Of a stretch of 12,949 nucleotides of DNA, positions 9,476 to 12,949 are shown in pieces. The position numbers and the translations under genes are program-made. Position 1 is the stretch's first letter, and each line of letters starts with the position of its first letter. The notes beneath the pieces were generated by a model. That model was not told the origin of the DNA, made no database searches, and saw nothing but the letters and a program-made list of their open reading frames with translations. The stretch is from Deltaproteobacteria bacterium (lineage in GTDB: Bacteria; Desulfobacterota; Binatia; DP-6), in contig VBLD01000010.1 of NCBI GenBank assembly GCA_005879205.1, forward strand, positions 1,113-14,061, in the 5' to 3' direction.

Positions 9476-10048
9476 ATGCGCGTGATCAAGGGACTCGTGC
9501 TCGTCGGGCTCGGCTTCAAGGTGATGGTGCTGGGCCTCTGGTGGTGGGACAGCGTGGCGCACGCGGAGCGCCCGACGAAGGCGCCGGAGGCGCTGGACAG
9601 CGGAGAGGCGATCGTGCCCGGCGACCTGCTGGCGCGTAGCCGCGGCTTTCGCGATCTGCTCGACGCCGTCCGCCAGCGCGGCCAGGAGCTCGACGAGCGC
9701 GAGCAGGCGATCAAGGCCCGCGCCGCCGCGCTCGCCGCGCTCGAGAAGACGGTGACCGAGGAGGTCACGCGCCTCGAAGGCCTGCTCGGCGCCAAGGCCC
9801 CGGCGCCGACGGCCGCCGAGGCCGCCGCTCCCGTCCCCGCGCGCGACGGCGGCCTCGCGGTCGGCGTCACCAAGATCTACGAGTCGATGAAGGCGGAGGA
9901 GGCGGCCCCCATCCTCGATCGCCTCGACGACGCCACCGCCAGGTCCATCCTCGCCCGCATGAAGGAGAAGCAGATCGGCGCCATCCTGGCCGCGATGAAC
10001 CGCGACCGCGCAGTCGCGCTCACCAAGGCCCTCGCCGCCGGGTCGTAG
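9476..10048 (+). CDS. MotE/YlxF-like membrane-anchored flagellar protein
   Basis: A 190-residue protein with an N-terminal hydrophobic anchor (about 5-24, GLVLVGLGFKVMVLGLWWW) and a coiled coil (about 58-105). A Pro/Ala linker (107-122) and a compact helical C-terminal domain (about 128-190) follow, the latter resembling the MgtE intracellular N domain: VTKIYESMKAEEAAPILDRL, then ATARSILARMKEKQIGAIL. This architecture matches MotE, described in rhizobia as a chaperone of the motility protein MotC, and Bacillus YlxF, whose gene also sits between fliJ and fliK. A strong GGAGG ends five bases before the ATG at 9476. The anchor and a periplasmic or lumenal domain suggest a role near the stator or export gate, but the function in this lineage is unknown, so no symbol is assigned. 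Confidence 0.8.
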   Translation: MRVIKGLVLVGLGFKVMVLGLWWWDSVAHAERPTKAPEALDSGEAIVPGDLLARSRGFRDLLDAVRQRGQELDEREQAIKARAAALAALEKTVTEEVTRLEGLLGAKAPAPTAAEAAAPVPARDGGLAVGVTKIYESMKAEEAAPILDRLDDATARSILARMKEKQIGAILAAMNRDRAVALTKALAAGS

Positions 10049-10051
10049 AGC

Positions 10052-10108
10052 GCCGGCCGGCGAAGCCCGGCCATTTGTGCCGCGGCCGGTCGAACCTTGC
10101 CGGCCGGC
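10052..10108. repeat. Pair of GCCGGCCGGC palindromes upstream of the sigma-54 promoter
   Basis: The same 10-base perfect palindrome occurs at 10052-10061 and 10099-10108, 47 bases apart. The copies are centred roughly 113 and 66 bases upstream of the predicted transcription start. Activators of the NtrC family usually bind paired inverted repeats at such distances, so these are candidate enhancer sites for the regulator at 1997-3376. GC-rich palindromes are expected by chance here, hence the low confidence. Confidence 0.25.
10055..10076 (+). terminator. Possible weak intrinsic terminator after the MotE-like gene
   Basis: GGCCGG (10055-10060) and CCGGCC (10067-10072) form a perfect 6-bp GC stem with a 6-base loop, followed by ATTT. 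It lies seven bases after the stop at 10048. The T run is short and such stems arise easily at this base composition, so partial termination or mRNA 3'-end protection is only a possibility. Confidence 0.3.
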
Positions 10109-10120
10109 CGCGACGACGTC

Positions 10121-10150
10121 CCCGTGGCACGGGACCGGTGCCGTGGCACC
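10121..10150. promoter_or_regulatory. Palindrome cluster abutting and covering the -24 box
   Basis: CCCGTG-G-CACGGG (10121-10133) is a perfect palindrome around a single central base. GGTGCC-GT-GGCACC (10137-10150) is a second inverted repeat that covers the -24 element of the sigma-54 promoter. The word CCGTGGCAC occurs twice, at 10122-10130 and 10141-10149, 19 bases apart, so the upstream copy may be a degenerate duplicate of the -24 region. It may be an operator or a remnant of promoter duplication; no known binding motif is recognised. Confidence 0.35.
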
Positions 10151-10159
10151 GCGCTTGCT
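10144..10159 (+). promoter_or_regulatory. Sigma-54 (-24/-12) promoter for fliK-flgD-flgE
   Basis: TGGCAC (10144-10149), five bases, then TTGCT (10155-10159) matches the core elements of the sigma-54 consensus TGGCAC-N5-TTGCW, with the invariant GG and GC correctly spaced. It lies in the only sizeable intergenic gap, points toward fliK, and shares the locus with a sigma-54 activator. The predicted start of transcription is near 10170, about five bases before the fliK ATG at 10175. The mRNA would thus have almost no leader. Confidence 0.82.
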
Positions 10160-10174
10160 CCCGGGCTCTCGACG

Positions 10175-11710
10175 ATGGACGTCTCGGCCATTCTGCAGGC
10201 GCTCCTCGGAGCCGGTGCTCCGACGGCGGGTCCGGGTACGAGCAGCGCCGCCGCGCTCGAAGCGAGCTTCGCCGCGCTGTTCGCGGCCGCGGCCGGCACC
10301 GGGCCGAAGGCCGCGGGTGCGGGAGACGCTGCCGAAGCGCCGCCTGCAGCCTCCGATCAGCCGCCGGATGATCGCCCGCCGGCCGCGACCGATGCGCAGG
10401 CGACTTCGGTCGCTGCGGTGGCAGCCGCGGCGGCGTTCCTCGCGCCCCCGGCCGTGCCGACCAGCGTGCCCGTCGCGGCGGCCACCGCGACCGCCGCAGC
10501 TCCGCCGACAACTCCGTCTGTGGGAGGCGAGGGGCCGGCTCCCGTCGCCCGGGTCGAGACCGGAGCCGGCACGCCCGTCGACGCCCGCGCATCCGGCCCC
10601 ATTCCGCCGGACGGACAGGTTCCGGCGGGTGCCTCACCCACCGCGGCGCTCGATTCCGCGGCGCCGGTGGACGCCTGCACGGCAGACCCGGCTGCGGCGA
10701 CCGCGGCGGCCACGCCGGCCGAGAAGCCGCCGGCCGCCGCCGCGGGTGTCCAGGAAAAGGACGCGGCGGTCCCGGCGACGGCGAGCGGACGAGCGCTCCC
10801 TCGCACGACCGCGCCGGAACGCGTGCGCGTGTCGCAGGCCACGGCGACCGCCGCTGAAGAGCCGGCTGCCTCGCGCCCGGAGACGAAGGTCGCCACGACG
10901 GAGAACGCGGGCGCGCCCGCGACGGCGCGCGACCAGGACGGCGACGCCGGCGCGGACACGGTCGAGCCCGCCGTCGACGGTCGGCATCGCGGCGCCGACC
11001 GTCCGGCGGCCGCCGGCGGAACCGTGCATGCGGCGGCGCCGGTGCACGACGCCGCTCCCGGATCGGACACGGACACGGGGGGAAGAGAGCCCGGGCACAG
11101 AGGGGCGGATGGGGCGGTGGTGGTGGCTGGCGCTCGTCGCCTCGGCGAGGTCTCGGAGCCGAAGCGAAGCGGCAGCGGAGCCGATCCCTCTGGCCCGAGC
11201 TCTCTTCCTCCGCCCGCTCCCGCGCGAGAGTCCGCGCGCGCGGAGGCCACCGGGCCCGAGCCACCGGCCGCCCGCACCGGCGCCGAGGGCGACGTCGAGC
11301 GGCTGATGCGGCTCGATCAGATGCGTCCCGTACGGGTGCGCGACGGCGGCGACATGCGCCTGGAGGTAGCCCCGGAAGGGCTCGGCCGCGTCGAGGTGCG
11401 AGTCGCCGTCCGTGCCGACGCGGTGCATGCCGCGCTCTACGCCCAGGGGGATCACGCGCGTGACGCCCTCATGGCCCACCGCCCGGCGCTCGAGGCGGCG
11501 CTCGGCCGCTCGCAGCTTCGCCTGGAGACGTTCTCGGTCGGGCTCGGGCAGCACGAGCTCGGCGACCCCGGCCGCCAGGGTGCGCAGGCCGAGCCGATGC
11601 CCGACGAAACCCCGGCCCGGAGCGGCCCTCGCTCCGCGCCCGTTCCGGCCGCCGCCCCCGCCACGGCCCTGGAGCCCGCGGCGAGCCGCGGCCTCAGCCT
11701 GCGCGCATGA
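10175..11710 (+). CDS. fliK: Flagellar hook-length control protein FliK
   Basis: About 511 residues. FliK is exported during hook assembly, measures hook length and switches export specificity through its C-terminal domain. Residues about 1-30 (MDVSAILQALLGAG) form a short conserved-looking N-terminus. Residues about 35-370 are a low-complexity Ala/Pro/Thr/Gly-rich region, as expected of the extended ruler part. The C-terminal Flg_hook domain lies at about 375-460 and contains MRLEVAPEGLGRVEVRVAV and LEAALGRSQLRLETFSVG; an Ala/Pro-rich tail follows. The ATG at 10175 was chosen because it follows the sigma-54 promoter; the frame stays open upstream to a TTG at 10097, but that start would overlap the promoter. 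No clear ribosome binding site precedes 10175. The stop overlaps the flgD ATG as ATGA. Confidence 0.9.
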   Translation: MDVSAILQALLGAGAPTAGPGTSSAAALEASFAALFAAAAGTGPKAAGAGDAAEAPPAASDQPPDDRPPAATDAQATSVAAVAAAAAFLAPPAVPTSVPVAAATATAAAPPTTPSVGGEGPAPVARVETGAGTPVDARASGPIPPDGQVPAGASPTAALDSAAPVDACTADPAAATAAATPAEKPPAAAAGVQEKDAAVPATASGRALPRTTAPERVRVSQATATAAEEPAASRPETKVATTENAGAPATARDQDGDAGADTVEPAVDGRHRGADRPAAAGGTVHAAAPVHDAAPGSDTDTGGREPGHRGADGAVVVAGARRLGEVSEPKRSGSGADPSGPSSLPPPAPARESARAEATGPEPPAARTGAEGDVERLMRLDQMRPVRVRDGGDMRLEVAPEGLGRVEVRVAVRADAVHAALYAQGDHARDALMAHRPALEAALGRSQLRLETFSVGLGQHELGDPGRQGAQAEPMPDETPARSGPRSAPVPAAAPATALEPAASRGLSLRA

Positions 11711-12399
11711 GCGTCGGCGGCGTCAGCAGCACGCTCCTCCAGAACGTGACGGCCACCGCCACGCCCGGCGGACTGCCGAAGAGCCAGACCGTCGACCAGA
11801 AACAGTTTCTCCAGCTCTTCATCGCGCAGCTCCAGCACCAGGACCCGCTCTCGCCGCTCGAGCCCGACCAGCTGACCGCGCAGCTCGCGCAGTTCTCCCA
11901 GCTCGAGCAGTTGACCGGCGTGAACGACCGGCTCGACAAGCTCGCGGGCCAGTCGAAGGACGCGGGCGGCGCCGCGCTCCTGAACCTGCTCGGCAAGAAA
12001 GTCAGCTTCGACGGCAGCACGCTCGTGGTCCAGAGCGGAAAGGCGCCGACGGTGCGCTACACCGTCCCCGAGGCCGCCGACAAGGTGACCGCGACGGTGC
12101 GCGCCTCCGACGGGACCCCGGTCCGCGTCGTCGAGCTCGGCGCCCAGGGCGCCGGCCAGCACACCTTCGCGTTCGACGGGAAGGGGGATCTCGGCACGGT
12201 GCTGCCCGACGGCAGCTACCACCTCGAGATCGCGGCCTCGAAGTCGGGCGCGACCACCCCGACCTCGCTCAGCCTGCTGACCGAGGCGACGGTGGACGGC
12301 GTCGACCTGTCGTCCAATCCGCCCGCGCTGCTGGTGGGCGGCAACACGATCTCGTTCGATCAAGTCCGACAAGTACACGAGCCGGGCACCGGCTCCTGA
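11707..12399 (+). CDS. flgD: Flagellar hook cap / hook assembly protein FlgD
   Basis: A 230-residue scaffold that caps the growing hook and guides FlgE polymerisation. The conserved N-terminal FlgD signature is present: FLQLFIAQLQHQDPLSPLEP (34-53), then DQLTAQLAQFSQLEQLTGVN. It is followed by the FlgD beta domains with KKVSFDGSTLVV, a fibronectin/Ig-like part containing FAFDGKGDLGTVLPDGSYHL, and a C-terminal strand region. In many flgD genes the ending specifies a W-x-G-x-D motif; here AFDGKG takes that place with Phe for Trp. It overlaps fliK by four bases and lies just ahead of flgE. Confidence 0.95.
   Translation: MSVGGVSSTLLQNVTATATPGGLPKSQTVDQKQFLQLFIAQLQHQDPLSPLEPDQLTAQLAQFSQLEQLTGVNDRLDKLAGQSKDAGGAALLNLLGKKVSFDGSTLVVQSGKAPTVRYTVPEAADKVTATVRASDGTPVRVVELGAQGAGQHTFAFDGKGDLGTVLPDGSYHLEIAASKSGATTPTSLSLLTEATVDGVDLSSNPPALLVGGNTISFDQVRQVHEPGTGS
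12379..12395 (+). promoter_or_regulatory. Perfect 7-bp hairpin at the end of flgD, before the flgE ribosome binding site
   Basis: GAGCCGG (12379-12385) and CCGGCTC (12389-12395) pair perfectly around a 3-base loop, GCA. The hairpin ends two bases before the flgD stop and four bases before AGGAGG. No T run follows, so it is not a terminator. It could protect or position the 5' side of the flgE message for high expression, or be a chance product of GC-rich coding sequence. Confidence 0.4.
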
Positions 12400-12404
12400 G
12401 GAGG
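12399..12404 (+). promoter_or_regulatory. Strong ribosome binding site of flgE
   Basis: AGGAGG, eight bases before ATG 12413, is an optimal Shine-Dalgarno site and the cleanest in the hook unit. It fits the need for many hook subunits, and contrasts with fliK, which has none. Confidence 0.75.
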
Positions 12405-12412
12405 AAACGGGT

Positions 12413-12949
12413 ATGGCAATCTTCGGTGCGCTGTCGACCGGTCGGAGCGGCCTCATCAACAACGGCGCCGCGCTGTCGGTCATCGGCAACAACATCGCCA
12501 ACGTCGGCACCACGGGCTTCAAGGCCGCCCGCGTCGAGTTCTCCGACCTGATCTCCGCCGAGGCAGGTGGCGAGGTGGGCAAGATCGGCCTCGGCTCGCG
12601 CGTGGGCGCGGTCCGCACGCTGTTCACGCAGGGCTCGATCGAGAACACGGGCCGCAGCCTGGACCTCAGCATCGAGGGGCAGGGCTTCTTCGTGCTGCGC
12701 GAGGGGCAGGGGCGCGTCTACACGCGAGCCGGCAACTTCTCGCTCCAGCCGGACGGCGCCGTGACCAACGGCATCGGAAACCCGCTCCAGGGCACGGCAC
12801 TCAACGCCGACGGCACCACCGCCGGCGGCGTGCAGGACATCTCCGTGGCGGGACTCTCCGCGCAGGCGCACGCGACCTCGACGGCGACGCTCAAGGGCAA
12901 CCTCCAGTCCGATGCCGCTCTCGTCCCGGGCGGCTTCGACCCGACCTCG
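12413..12949 (+). CDS. flgE: Flagellar hook protein FlgE, 3'-truncated by window edge
   Basis: The first 179 codons are present with no stop before the window ends. FlgE polymerises into the hook, the universal joint between rod and filament. The N-terminus MAIFGALSTGRSGL, with the rod/hook motif SVIGNNIANVGTTGFKAARV (24-43), is typical. It is followed by FTQGSIENTGRSLDLSIEG and GQGFFVL, then YTRAGNFSLQPDGAVTNGIG (101-120), the region shared by FlgE, FlgF and FlgG. The segment that follows (from about 125) enters the FlgE-specific D1/D2 part. FlgG or FlgF are less likely because the gene directly follows fliK and flgD. Its end and full length cannot be seen. Confidence 0.93.
   Translation, partial: MAIFGALSTGRSGLINNGAALSVIGNNIANVGTTGFKAARVEFSDLISAEAGGEVGKIGLGSRVGAVRTLFTQGSIENTGRSLDLSIEGQGFFVLREGQGRVYTRAGNFSLQPDGAVTNGIGNPLQGTALNADGTTAGGVQDISVAGLSAQAHATSTATLKGNLQSDAALVPGGFDPTS

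Noticed and set aside
10097..10100. TTGC at 10097 as a -12 box of another sigma-54 promoter
   Set aside because: No GG at the required upstream spacing.
10097..10174. Upstream extension of fliK from a TTG at 10097
   Set aside because: The added segment covers the sigma-54 promoter and palindromes and does not look like a FliK N-terminus; the ATG at 10175 gives a hydrophobic-patterned start.
10181..11280. Fragmented or degenerate gene in the fliK middle region
   Set aside because: No frameshift or stop. Low-complexity Ala/Pro/Thr content is normal for the FliK ruler region, and the C-terminal domain remains in the same frame.
10077..11306. 409-codon + frame overlapping fliK
   Set aside because: Arg/Pro/Ser-rich frame-shifted shadow of the low-complexity fliK middle region. 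The fliK frame carries the C-terminal hook domain.

Overview
The window is one end of a large flagellar locus from a very GC-rich (about three quarters G+C by eye) Gram-negative bacterium. All intact genes lie on the + strand, and most junctions are ATGA-type overlaps or gaps of a few bases. Every recognised gene is typical of its family, and I see no mobile element, RNA gene, CRISPR array or phage gene. A sigma-54 activator with a soluble kinase placed directly ahead of flgB recalls flagellar loci of deltaproteobacterial-type lineages (Desulfobacterota, Myxococcota and relatives). The phylum is an inference; nothing here fixes it.

Layout. Positions 1-1107 hold the 3' part of an Ala-rich TPR-like protein gene cut by the window edge. 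Positions 1104-3376 hold a two-component pair: a soluble histidine kinase (FlrB/FlgS type) and a sigma-54-dependent response regulator (FlrC/FlgR type). From 3384 the structural genes run flgB, flgC, fliE (rod and rod-MS-ring junction), fliF (MS ring), fliG (rotor/switch), fliH, fliI, fliJ (export ATPase complex) and a small membrane-anchored MotE/YlxF-like protein ending at 10048. After the only sizeable gap (10049-10174) come fliK (hook-length control), flgD (hook cap) and the first 179 codons of flgE (hook), which runs off the window. From flgB to flgE this is the gene order I recall for the Bacillus subtilis fla/che operon, including the small gene between fliJ and fliK.

How it works together. 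The kinase should phosphorylate the regulator, which should activate sigma-54 RNA polymerase. The 126-base gap contains a full-consensus sigma-54 promoter (TGGCAC, 5 bases, TTGCT, at 10144-10159). It is preceded by a possible weak terminator hairpin and by several GC-rich palindromes. I infer two transcription units: regulators plus basal body and export genes (flgB to motE-like), then a separately boosted hook unit (fliK-flgD-flgE) that the regulator encoded at the start of the locus could switch on.

The genes are well known as families. The most informative observations are regulatory: the internal sigma-54 promoter with an almost absent leader, the palindromes around it, a strong hairpin just before the flgE ribosome binding site, and an unnamed TPR-like gene translationally coupled to the kinase. 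I did not find an undescribed system.
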